Assembly: GCA_946894095.1 (NCBI GenBank) | Contig: OX335650.1 | Coordinates: 8,990,001-9,054,000, forward strand | Length of the DNA: 64,000 nucleotides | Direction: 5' to 3' | From: Incurvaria masculella | Lineage: Eukaryota > Arthropoda > Insecta > Lepidoptera > Incurvariidae | Shown: positions 55,265 through 64,000 of the stretch, piece after piece | Layout of the letters: each line of letters opens with the position of its first letter | Numbering within the stretch: the first letter of the stretch is position 1 | Position numbers and translations under genes: made by a program | The notes under the pieces: model-generated | The model's input: only the letters and a program-made list of their open reading frames with translations | Told to the model about the DNA's origin: nothing | The model's database searches: none

Positions 55265-55503
55265 TCTATTCCTCCTCCTAGATAAAGGATCCTCTAGATT
55301 CTTTATCTACAAGGTCAGTAAACAATGGAATGAACCGAGGTTCACAAATTAAGATCTGGTGTCCTTCAAACGTGCTGTGAAGAAGCACCTGGCCGGCTGG
55401 CATGGTTTTCGCAGCCCCCTTGAATGTTCGAAAACCCATGGGCGTCGTAGATCCTGGCGTACGCCATATGCCGCGCTTAACATAAAACAAAATCACAAAT
55501 AAA
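55265..55503 (+). pseudogene. LINE ORF2 C-terminal tail
   Basis: Plus strand reads RFFIYKVSKQWNEPRFTN, a stop, then FKRAVKKHLAGWHGFRSPLE, CSKTHGRRRSWRTPYAALN and a stop. The WN..P..FK..VK..L spacing is typical of the end of LINE ORF2 proteins. A more decayed copy is at 33750-33872. Confidence 0.65.
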
Positions 55504-55644
55504 TTAGTGTAAGTTAAATATTGTCATGAACTTAGCTTTTTGGAATATATGAGGTGGAGCAAGCTCGGGTGGTAGGAGCGAATCTGAAACTGCGAGGGAA
55601 TGCGGGAGAGACCCGCTCCGAAAGCGGGAAATCCAGTCCTTTTC

Positions 55645-55790
55645 ATGTAAATCGGAAGTCCGAGTTTGACTTTGACAGCTTGAAGAAGTAAAATCACAGA
55701 ATATATAGTAAAAACTTGTATGGAGTTTGTCGTTTTTACTTAACTTCGAAGTTCCGTAAACGCCAATTTAGGTGATAACTCGGACTGACC
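55645..55790 (-). repeat. MITE family F, partial
   Basis: AAATCGGAAGTCCGAGTTTG, GACAGCTTGAAGAAGTA and GTAAACGCCAATTTAGGTGA are the reverse of 22321-22638. Confidence 0.7.
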
Positions 55791-56158
55791 ACTCAGATAA
55801 GTAAATCGAAAGACGATTAGGAGATTAAATGTTTCCCTCCTCCAAAGATGTAAATCTTTGCACCAACCGACGGGCACAAATATTTGCATGCGAATCACCT
55901 AGCTTAGGTGAAGTTGTTCCGTCCGTGTCGTTAATGGCTTGGACACCACGGAGACGGCATGGCTGGCGAGGTAGAGAGCTGGCCTGTTAGCAGGACGTGG
56001 GCATAGGTATTCTGTGACGTGGGTGTACTTGTACCCGCTGCCTACCTGGCTGCCTGCCCTCCTACCACTAGACGCGGTCGCGATGTTCACTGCTTTTGCC
56101 TTAGAGGCCTTCAATGTCGTTCGAACACTTTAAAACATCTATAGATACACCCTCGGTC

Positions 56159-56311
56159 AGCCTCGGTAGGCCAGCGGCGGGACCTTACGATTCGATAAGC
56201 TTGGTAAAGCACCTCTGAGCGCGGTTGGGTTCTGGATGGGTGACCATTTTCAACCCTTGAAGCTGGCCGTGGTTCGGATTCCACGTAAAACTGTAGTCCT
56301 TTTCCTACTTA
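56159..56311 (+). mobile_element. SINE 5S-like head with start of body
   Basis: CCTCGGTAGGCCAGCGGCGG, AAGCTTGGTAAAGCACCTCT, GAGCGCGGTTGGGTTCTGGA and TGGGTGACC, then GTGGTTCGGATTCCACGTAA and CTGTAGTCC; stops at CTTACTAGTAAT. 55795-56150 has no identifiable feature. Confidence 0.7.
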
Positions 56312-56479
56312 CTAGTAATAATATAATAATAATAATAAAATGGTCAGCTGTCACATGTGACGGATGTCGAAAATTTTCGCACACTGAAAATAATTTAATT
56401 GTTAAGTAATTTTCATTATTGCTGAAGGTTTTCGACAAAAATCCCATGTGACAAGCCTTACTGGAGCTTGCGGCCATAG

Positions 56480-56860
56480 ATCCTCACCACTAACTGCGCC
56501 ACCCACCACCTTGGCTCCCTGCAAAGGGAACCAGCCGACACGGCCCCGCTACCACCTTATGCGGGACCCACCACTTCCCCGGCGTGCTTGAGGTCGGCGG
56601 GCTGCTGCCTGCACCTGACCTCCGCCACCGGAGGACCGCGGCGCATCACCCGGCCCCGTGCGCAAGAAATTCTGCGTGCTGGCGCCTAGCAGTTCGGCGG
56701 ATGCGCGGCTCTCCGAGATGGGGGTGGTGGAGCCCTGCGTGTCAAGACCACCATCCATCGTTCGAAGCCTAGCTCACGTCGTCGTCCCGGAGAGCGCCGC
56801 CACCACGGCCTGCACCTCGGCCTGTACCCACCGGCGCGCTTGGAGGTATTATTTTTGGGT
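56480..56860. other. GC-rich block, possible retroelement gag remnant
   Basis: CpG-rich, open in more than one frame; the minus-strand frame 56549-56758 reads GSTTPISESRASAELLGAS and SSGGGGQVQAAARRPQARR. The composition recalls gag-like ORF1 segments of retroelements, but I see no zinc finger and cannot assign it. Confidence 0.3.
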
Positions 56861-57153
56861 TTTTGATTTGTTAAAGTAAATATGTAAATATGTATACGTA
56901 TAATACGTTTATAATGTGAAAATAAAGATATACGTCATTACATAATAAAAATTCTTCATTCATAGACAAGATAACATTTCAACAACAGAACAAATAACTA
57001 AGTAATAATAAAATTTTCAAAACAGAAAACAATCAAACATAGTTAGGCTGTGGTACTCGCCTTCTTCAATTGTTGACAGTAAATTGGCCTAATCTTTTTC
57101 TCTTTTTAATATCGAGATAAGTACGTGCATTGGACTATTTTCTTTTGCTACAG

Positions 57154-57305
57154 CCCCGTGTCGCGTGTGCACCAGCACGGAGGTCGTGGTAGCGGCATGG
57201 TATGGCGGCGCGGGCGGCACGCGTCACCGCCCACGCGGCTCCACCGACACCCTCCCCGCCTCGCCCCGCCCCACTACGACGCGCTGCGACGACATCGCGA
57301 AATAA
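57154..57305 (+). CDS. Candidate terminal coding exon
   Basis: ACTATTTTCTTTTGCTACAG at 57134-57153 is a strong splice acceptor (pyrimidine tract and CAG). After it, one frame (first full codon 57156) reads CRVCTSTEVVVAAWYGGAGG then RGSTDTLPASPRPTTTRCDD and stops at TAA 57303-57305. Roughly four fifths of its third codon positions are G or C, more than in the alternative frame, which stays open to 57340 (ending EITEASLTPLTAT). GC-rich third positions suggest coding. I recognise no domain. No polyadenylation signal lies close by. It may instead be another GC islet with a chance acceptor. Confidence 0.3.
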
Positions 57306-57892
57306 CGGAGGCATCGCTCACTCCCCTGACCGCTACTTAATTTAATTTTATCTATTCTCAACTCCGGATAGTTAAACCACAAGTTACGCCACAAATTGAT
57401 CACCTCGATATTTTTGTAATTTGTCGATAAAACAAAAGACGGTAAAACGCATTGTCAAAACACTACTAAAACACGAACATTTCCTAATGCGGTCGGGTTT
57501 CCCCCGACGAAGTATTTTCCTCCATGTGAAGAAGGAGATTCTTGGACGTGAGCCGTTCGGACTGGATTTGGCTTGAGGCCGCCGCGGCGGAGGGCGACCC
57601 TGGCAAAATACAAAGCTCTACAAAGACGTCGGACTAGAGTGAGCCATATATCAACGGTTGCCTAAGTCATGAAACAGAAATCTAGACCTGACAGACTCAG
57701 CACTTGGTTTGGGGCAAAACTTCTTAGTTCTGATTTTCTGAAGATAGGACCCTAGAACGACCTATCCGATAACTGAACATTTCATGTTATTCGTTCTCCT
57801 AATAAGCAATTTTCTGCAACTATGGTTATCGGAAAAACTTGACATCGTACCATTTTATGATTTAGAGTAATAAAAATTGGGCCTTCCATTAA

Positions 57893-57983
57893 AATTCAAG
57901 CTGCTGGGCATGTTCGAATGTTGTAGGAGTTAACGTATTTCAGAATTTTTAAAACCAGTTTAAGGCTTGAATTTTAATGCCAA
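57893..57983. repeat. Short inverted repeat element
   Basis: CATTAAAATTCAAGCTGCTG is mirrored by AGGCTTGAATTTTAATG about 50 bases on. Its surroundings, 57310-58480, are AT-rich with no recognisable gene. Confidence 0.6.
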
Positions 57984-58482
57984 GGACCAACTTTTATTGA
58001 TCTACATCGTTAAATTGTTCCATACGCCAAGTTTTTCATATAATCGGTTGAACATAAATATGTAAAGTTCTTAATATGGAAACTAAAAACATAAAACGAT
58101 AGCTTATCGATTTCGGTCATTCTAGGTTCCTATGTTGCCTTAATATCTACAAATTTCATGAAATATTCCGTTTGAAATATCATCGATAGATACATTTTTG
58201 ATTGAACTCGGCATAGTCAAAGAAGACGACATATGGCATACGCCAGGATCTGAAAACAAACAAAAATATATGGAGGCACAGTCCCGCGGATATTTTCTTG
58301 ATTTTAATACCTCCCAATCAAACCAAAATCGAAGGGACTATGCCCAAAATCGCCCCCTCGCTCCTGGACCCCTTACGCCGCCTGCGATTGTAGCCGAAAG
58401 AAAACTTTGGGATTTTTGTAGCGGGAGGTGGTGGAACCAGGCGTATGCCGGTAATCGAATGCACGTCATAAACGTACAGACG

Positions 58483-58545
58483 CAGCTCTCAGTTGCTTTA
58501 TTTAAAGTGCAAAATTTAAGTTTTTTTCACGGGCACGCGGGGCTG
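58483..58545 (+). repeat. Dispersed repeat P1, fragment
   Basis: GACGCAGCTCTCAGTTGCTT and TATTTAAAGTGCAAAATTT match the middle of the P1 copies. A 178-codon frame (58198-58734) crosses it without resembling a known protein. Confidence 0.4.
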
Positions 58546-59089
58546 CGAAAACGGCCCTGTGTTCGGACATATCATGCATATTTCCATGCGACCGACACCT
58601 TGGTATCGAACCAATGGTTTTTCACACAAGAGACCAGAAGTGCTCATTGTAGGTACCGAATATATTTTTGCATTGCCTGCGTGAAAATAAGTGGAGTTTG
58701 GGGACTCAGGAACCAAAAACTAGTTTGTGAGTAGGTACCTAACTATAAAAAAACCCGGCGAAGTATTTCGTCTGTTCTTTTTAATCGATGCGGCAGACAA
58801 GAATATTTTTGACGAATTTGAGTGTGTATTTTGATGGAGGAAATAAAGAACTGTATTCGTTTGTACTTTATTTCAGTGGTTGGCGTCTTCCTGTGAAGAA
58901 TAGGCGGCCTTCAGCGTCATTTATGGTGGTTAGGTATACCTATACAAATAAAAATGTATAGTTATAATGTTCGCTTAGCTCACCAGATGGAATGACCACC
59001 TTAAAAGCACATACCTATGTGGCCATCAAAAGAAATATGAAATCGTTGTCGCGATTAATTATCGATTCATCGTAAGCGCGTCGCCATCT

Positions 59090-59205
59090 TGAATTAAGTG
59101 CGCGGCCATGTTTGTTGCGCGACTTCCGGCGCGGCGCGTGCGCGCGCATGATAATGCGGGATAGCTGCCGGCGACCGCGACGCACGGGGAACGAAGCGGG
59201 CAGCG
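59090..59205. other. GC-rich islet with ETS, YY1-like and CG-alternating motifs
   Basis: CGCCATCTTG (YY1-like) near 59091, ACTTCCGG at 59122-59129, and GCGCGTGCGCGCGCATG. The combination repeats that of other islets. Confidence 0.4.
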
Positions 59206-59370
59206 ACCGTTTTGTGTGCTTTGTCGATAGCACTTCGGAAATGACACGAGAGCAAACAGGGCACGGCTCTGTTTACAAACTCATTCTTGTAAAGTGTTGT
59301 TCGTTAGGACGCTCCTTCTGGAGTGAGCGTGGCCACATTACCCTCGTACGACACATGGTCCTTCGTTAGC

Positions 59371-59559
59371 CAAGATAGCCCAGTGGCGCGATGTATTTCC
59401 GTTTGATGATCGAGGTGAAGCATCTCTAGGCGCAGCTCAGGTTCTCGCCTTTTCCAACGTTGATGTTGCTGCTGCTGTGCTTCGGACCCCCCTTCGTGGT
59501 AAGGTTAATCCCGCCCGGCTTGTGTTAAGCGAATTTTATATTAGTCATCCATAAAAAAG
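59371..59559 (+). mobile_element. Degenerate SINE with 5S-like head
   Basis: AAGATAGCCCAGTGGCGCGA, GGTGAAGCATCTCTAGGCGC, then GTGCTTCGGACCCCCCTTC, TTAATCCCGCCCGGCTTGTG and ATTAGTCATCCATAAAAAA; the body is internally deleted. Confidence 0.6.
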
Positions 59560-60017
59560 GGAAGCACATTTTTTGTATGGACATCTGCAGCGGGAGCACA
59601 AATGAAAGTGGATACTTGTCGAGCTAGAGAGATAAGAACTTTAGACGAGGATTTTTATCTGATGTGATAGCACAAAAAGAAAGCTCGATTAATTTATCGA
59701 GGTAGGTTATGCTTGATATAAAGTGGCAACACCCACCTTTTTGTCCACAAGAACTGTCACTGTCAAACCTCCCTGACCCTGGCTGTGTTCGCGCAGAGTG
59801 CTCCATGCTATTCCAAGGAGCAAGAAATAGCGTTTTACATAATAGCCGCGAACAAAATGCCAGTTCCTACAAATCGTCTACAACTAAGTTATTTCGAATT
59901 GCATTTCGAATAGATTGAAAATTAAGTACGTTTTAATAAATTTCGATAAAAACTGCTCGGTTTAGCGCATTTGCACCTATGGGACTCACACAGTTTTTGA
60001 GGCGATGCTGATATGTC

Positions 60018-60180
60018 CCGGCCCGGCCGCGGCGGCGCGCGTCGCGGGCGGACGCGCGGATGCCTCACTTTCGCCGGTGGGCGGCGCGGCGGAGGCGGCG
60101 GCGGAAGCGGTTAGGCTGCGCAAGAGTGTCGTTTCCACGACAACGACGCCCCCGCAGTCAAACACCTATTATATTTAAGG
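60018..60180. other. GC-rich islet followed by a strong splice-donor-like site
   Basis: CCCGGCCCGGCCGCGGCGGC and GGCGGCGCGGCGGAGGCGGC; about 45 bases after the densest part, TTTAAGGTATGTATG contains AAG|GTATGT (GT at 60180), a near-consensus donor. Could be a first exon; no coding evidence. Confidence 0.4.
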
Positions 60181-60523
60181 TATGTATGTATTTATTAATC
60201 CTGTGGATAACTTTACGGCTTCAACGGAGTGAGTTCAGTTGGTGATGGTCAGCAAAGTTTGTATATTTATTTTACAAGATTGGGAGATGCCCGCCAAAAG
60301 GGATTATAAAATATTTCCACGTAAGTATTTTCTCGCAGTCGCCATGTTGTGGTGGTGGTCACACACCAAGCCACAGAAAAACTAATAGTGTATTTGTCCG
60401 GCGAGCGTACTACGACGGACTTGTCCGCTGAAACCTCCAACTTTACGGCTGATTCTGCCAAGTGCGTAGTGATCTCGGGGAGTGTTTCCGGCAGCTACAT
60501 AAACTACAAATGCTTCTCAAAGA

Positions 60524-60677
60524 GTTCGATTCCCGGCTAGGAAAACGATTTTTCCAAATCCGAAACTATAAGAAATTGTGAAAAACACTCAAAGAATTGA
60601 TGAGGCCGATTTTGATAAAAACTAAAACTGCACTAATAGATTTTTGGAAAAACCGTTTTCTTAGCCGGGAATCGAAC
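60524..60677. mobile_element. Inverted-repeat element with tRNA T-arm-like ends
   Basis: GTTCGATTCCCGGCTAGGAA and AACGATTTTTCCAAAT at the left are mirrored by ATTTTTGGAAAAACCGTTTT and CTTAGCCGGGAATCGAAC at the right. GTTCGATTCCCGGC is what the T arm and acceptor of a tRNA gene look like, though no complete tRNA is present. Confidence 0.65.
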
Positions 60678-60721
60678 TAGTTGATTTTGAGAAAAATAAA
60701 GCATCCTGTAATGTAAAGTAT

Positions 60722-60905
60722 GCACTTCTGGACCATCTTTTCATTCAATACGATGATACATACTTAAAGTTTTACTTGAACTCAGACACCCTGGAAGAGC
60801 TCGCATTCATGGCGAAATGCATGTATCCAACTCAAAGAGAAAGTGGGAATAGACCCATTAACATCTGGCAAAAGGATCGAGGCCCCGAGCCCCTGAGTTA
60901 TGCGT
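60722..60905 (-). mobile_element. Degenerate SINE fragment
   Basis: TGGACCATCTTTTCATTCAA, GAGCTCGCATTCATGGCGAA, ATGCATGTATCCAACTC and a decayed GATCGAGGCCCCGAGCCCCT head. Confidence 0.5.
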
Positions 60906-61020
60906 GAATAATATTTCCACACGAAGGCCGTTTAGGCTTGCGTGGTGTGGACACCAGTAAGTTTACGAAATCTTTGCGCGAAGCAGTATGCGGCACCGCG
61001 CTCTGGCTGTGCATTGACGC

Positions 61021-61251
61021 TAGGGTTGCCATCTTTAAAGTACTGATTTCAGGCAGGTGATTAAAAAATATGGATCATACCCATCGGTACGACGGAAAAA
61101 AACATGCTAGAATTAAGCATTGGAAGGACTAATGAATTTTGCCCGCAATTTAAAAAAATCGGGGAGAATTTTCAAATACTCCAGAGACAATTTTAATTTT
61201 AGGGTTCGATTCCGGAACACTCCCGGAAATCCGGGAGAGGTGGCAACCCTA
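61021..61251. mobile_element. Non-autonomous hAT-type element, TAGGGTTGCCA ends
   Basis: TAGGGTTGCCATCTTTAAAG at the left and GAGGTGGCAACCCTA at the right are inverted ends. The flanks ATTGACGC (61013-61020) and CCTGACGC (61252-61259) agree in six of eight bases, consistent with an old 8-bp duplication. Same terminal sequence as 36317-36713. Confidence 0.7.
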
Positions 61252-61845
61252 CCTGACGCCGGGAGAGCAGCGCGCAGCGACCCAACGACGACGTGACGCG
61301 GCTGAGTGGGAGTCGCAATTGGTACGTTGCGTTGTAGACTTCACCACAGAATATAATACTAGAACTTCGTGACTTCACGACGCGATTCGACTGTAGTATG
61401 TATGCAAGTTCACGAGTAGTACAAGCAATCATAGATAATTTATTAAGCTAGGGGACGTTAAGAGAGTCGTTACCCTATCAATTCCCCATACTACGGGTGA
61501 TTACTGTTTCACAAGTTTTGAACATTTTGGATTCTAATGTATATTTTTAAAATGTACGTCTGTATGTTTTAATGTCTTTAATTTACCTTTTAGATTGGGT
61601 AACATTGGCTGACAACGTTGGAAAAAACTTGTCTTTTTACCTTCATTTTAGATTTTTTTACTGAAAAATACAGATAAGTACAAAAAAATAAAAACATACT
61701 GACATATGCTTTCTCAGCTTTCTCGAGAGAAAATGTATGATTTAACTCTGACAACTTTAAGGGGTAGGGAACCGTTTAGGGCCTGGAAGACAATTTCGCT
61801 AGTTTAATGGCAGTCGCCTCTTCAGCTTATATTATGGATACAAGA

Positions 61846-61997
61846 TAAGTTATGAAAAAATCAAAACGTACAGACATAGCTCTGAGTTGATTTATTTAAT
61901 GTGCAAAATTTTCGAAAAATATTTCTTAATTGGAGTGAGCAATCGGGCACGCGGGCCATTGTATGGAACTCGATCACCTCATTATCCTCTTAACTGG
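61846..61997 (+). repeat. Dispersed repeat P1
   Basis: GTACAGACATAGCTCTGAG, CATTGTATGGAACTCGATCA and CCTCATTATCCTCTTAACTG match 650-812. 61255-61840 is otherwise without identifiable features. Confidence 0.6.
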
Positions 61998-62212
61998 CTA
62001 AACCTAAATACTTATGCCAAATCCGAGAGCGGTGTACTTCCTATAAATTATTTAATCATTCATAAATCAAAATGGAATTAGTAAATGACGGAAGGATAAT
62101 GTTTTACACATTTTATTCATGAGTTAGTATACTAAAGCGACAAGGTGACAATTATGCTTAGTACTCACTCAGTGGTTGCAGTTAAGGTTATATGAATACG
62201 TTTATCTTAGGG

Positions 62213-62475
62213 CCTTTTTCACCTACCTGCTGATGAGCTTTATCGCTTTCTTAGCAGCTCGCAAACAATACCAGTCCATGATAATCAGGACTTTAGTAAT
62301 AAAGGCCCTTTAAGTGTCGATTAAAATAAATAAACACTTGGTGAAAATTAGAAGTGCTGATACAATGCAGTACAAGATAATCAGCACTTTAGTAAAATAA
62401 ATCAGCACTTGGTGAAAACCGATTGAATCTATTCGACACTTAAAGGGCCCTTATTACTAAAGTGTTGATTATCTT
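62213..62475. repeat. MITE family E, compound copy
   Basis: GGGCCTTTTTCACCTACCTG, AATCAGGACTTTAGTAATAA, AGGCCCTTTAAGTGTCGATT, and then the opposite orientation GACACTTAAAGGGCCCTTAT and ACTAAAGTGTTGATTATCTT. Two partial copies lie face to face. Confidence 0.6.
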
Positions 62476-62973
62476 GTTGTAAATATTTAGTACCTACTGC
62501 AGAAACACATTCCAATCGCTCTTCACATAAATTGCACCAATATTGATTGTAGATTCAATGGTAGTTCAAACGAAAAAGTTTAAGAAAACAGAGGAGTTAC
62601 TTGCATGTGAATCCAGAGATCTAAATCGAGACATCTAAATCTTTGTTTGAAACAGATATTTGACCCAAAGATTTAGATCTAGGTCAAAGTTCTATGACAG
62701 AACAACCTGGGTTCCATCTCAACGTGCGGTATTTTTTTTTTCAATACTTCTTTTTCGGTGTCAACTTATTTCAAAACCATTAACTTCATACCGAGGGTTC
62801 ACTTCAAGAAAGGATTAAGTCAGAAAAAGTTGTATTGAGATACTAATCAAGTTTTAAAGTTTAGAAAAAAAAGTTTCGCATTTGTTAAGGATGTAAATAT
62901 TACGCTATCTTTGAACCTTGTCAGTGTACGATAAAGTGTGTTTTTGGAGATTTAAACAAAATTGCATCATTTG

Positions 62974-63117
62974 GCCTGGTTTTCACCAAGTCCTGATTTT
63001 TTTTATTTGACACTTGAATGGCCTTTATTACTAAAGTTGCACTAGTATTGTTTGCAAGCTGCTTAGAAAGGCCCTTAATATGTGGTGATTAAGCTAATCA
63101 GCAGTAGATGAAAAAGG
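62974..63117. repeat. MITE family E, full copy
   Basis: GGCCTGGTTTTCACCAAGTC at the left is mirrored by AGCAGTAGATGAAAAAGGCT at the right; CCTTTATTACTAAAGTTGC and GTTTGCAAGCTGCTTAGAAA are the family's interior. Confidence 0.6.
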
Positions 63118-63414
63118 CTATAAATGCATTACGTCAAAATCTTCTTTTTATTACTTTATGCATTCTTGAAGTAAGCCCTTGGTAATATTGGTATATAGCT
63201 ATGAACTTTGAGATTGGCGAAATGTGGGATCTAAAAAAAAAAGATTCCGACGAATTGAGAACCTCCTCCTTTCTTTTGAAGTCGGTTAAAAAGAAGCTTC
63301 CTTTATAAAAAGAAGCAGAATTACTGTTATCACATCGCGATTGGAGGAAAACAGAACATCCACTGCCATAGATACGAAAACATCCTATTCGTGTCATGTT
63401 CGTGTGTCGGATCG

Positions 63415-63610
63415 GAGTGGTCGTATACGAGCAGCGACGCGGAGCGGCCAACACCGGCCGGAAACAGGAAGCGAGCAATCAACATTCCTAAAAATATCAC
63501 ACATTTGGTGTTTATGCGCTGGGCAGCGAGTGACGTCGTCGTTGTTCGACGCCATTGCGTCGCGCCGCGTAGAGATGGGCGACACAAGCGGGGCGCGTAA
63601 GAAGTGGCGC
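63415..63610. other. GC-rich islet with CRE- and ETS-like sites
   Basis: AACAGGAAGCGAGC (ETS-like) near 63463, TGACGTCGTCG near 63531 and GACGCCATTGCGTCGCGCCG near 63550, which shares GTCGCGCCGCG and CGCCATTG with the islet at 5.6 kb. Confidence 0.4.
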
Positions 63611-63914
63611 GTATGGGAAATTCAGTAGGCTTCGGATGGTTTCTTACCACCTTCTTCGTGGTCTTGCAACCCAAGTGCGATCAAAACAGGCCGATTCGTA
63701 CCTATGTACGTAATTGGTCAGGTACCTAATCAGGTAATCCGCTTAGAAAACGTTATACATTTTGATGCTTACGTAGATAGGTACTTACACAAACCAAATG
63801 CTAAGAATGCACTATAAAGTAGCGACATAGCTTCTTCGTAAGGTAGGCCCGTAAGCATCAGAAAATTAGGCCTAACATCGTAGTTATCGGCTGGTTTACT
63901 TGATATTTCGTTGG

Positions 63915-64000
63915 AAAAATGCATGTGGTCACGAATGCGAGCTGTTCCATGGTTCGGAATCCATGTCAAGTCGTAGGTCGCCTTTCCCTGTAAGGCAGTA
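63915..64000 (+). mobile_element. SINE, cut by the window end
   Basis: GGTCACGAATGCGAGCTGTT, CCATGGTTCGGAATCCATGT and GTCGTAGGTCGCCTTTCCC are the head-body junction of the tRNA-headed SINEs. Confidence 0.65.

Noticed and set aside
58198..58734. 178-codon frame as a host exon
   Set aside because: No recognisable domain, no clear splice sites, and it overlaps a fragment of repeat P1.
60524..60545. 3' end of a tRNA gene
   Set aside because: Only the T-arm-like string is present, and it is mirrored at the other end of a palindromic element.

Overview
The window looks like nuclear DNA of a moth or butterfly (Lepidoptera). The background is AT-rich and almost devoid of long open frames. It is packed with short interspersed elements that I recognise as lepidopteran in style: a (TCCG)n-bearing element whose end carries a GTGCGAGTCCGACTCGCAC hairpin, tRNA-headed SINEs, many palindromic MITEs, and mariner, hAT and non-LTR (LINE) relics. 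I see no rRNA gene, no intact tRNA gene, no CRISPR and no bacterial operon structure. No host protein gene can be called with confidence. The window reads as intergenic or intronic sequence built of nested transposons. I cannot name the species.

Layout. 0-5 kb: a cluster of palindromic MITEs, a dispersed 460-bp repeat, and a mariner relic split by a MITE. 5-13 kb: GC-rich islets, SINEs, (TCCG)n elements, a second mariner relic and a hammerhead-ribozyme-like motif of the kind found in Penelope-like elements. 13.3-14.3 kb: the one long undamaged frame (about 345 codons), which I read as the end of a retrotransposon reverse transcriptase followed by a zinc knuckle and a restriction-like endonuclease. 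15-28 kb: a perfect 99-bp-arm palindrome, many SINEs, (TCCG)n elements, GC islets and a TTAA-bounded element. 28-46 kb: a third mariner relic, a LINE whose endonuclease and reverse transcriptase halves face each other, LINE tails and several MITEs (including two hAT-type elements with readable 8-bp target duplications and a TTAA palindrome). 46.2-48.1 kb: a 194-bp-arm inverted repeat beside seven ~180-bp tandem units. 49.8-52.5 kb: a 2,672-bp hAT element with a perfect 8-bp target duplication and a decayed transposase of the DUF4371/ZMYM-like type; it sits inside a SINE and was itself hit by a (TCCG)n element. 53-64 kb: more SINEs, MITEs, a LINE tail, GC islets and one candidate terminal exon.

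Two patterns cut across the window. First, three unrelated-looking 5' heads (tRNA-like, 5S-rRNA-like and a third) are joined to one shared SINE body. Second, about two dozen short GC-rich islets are scattered through the AT-rich DNA. They are enriched in ETS-type (CCGGAAGTG), NRF1-like, CRE-like and YY1-like motifs, and four of them share the exact 12-mer GCGCGGGCGCAG. These islets are the best candidates for host regulatory DNA here. Positions of repeat ends are by eye and may be off by several bases unless a target duplication is given.
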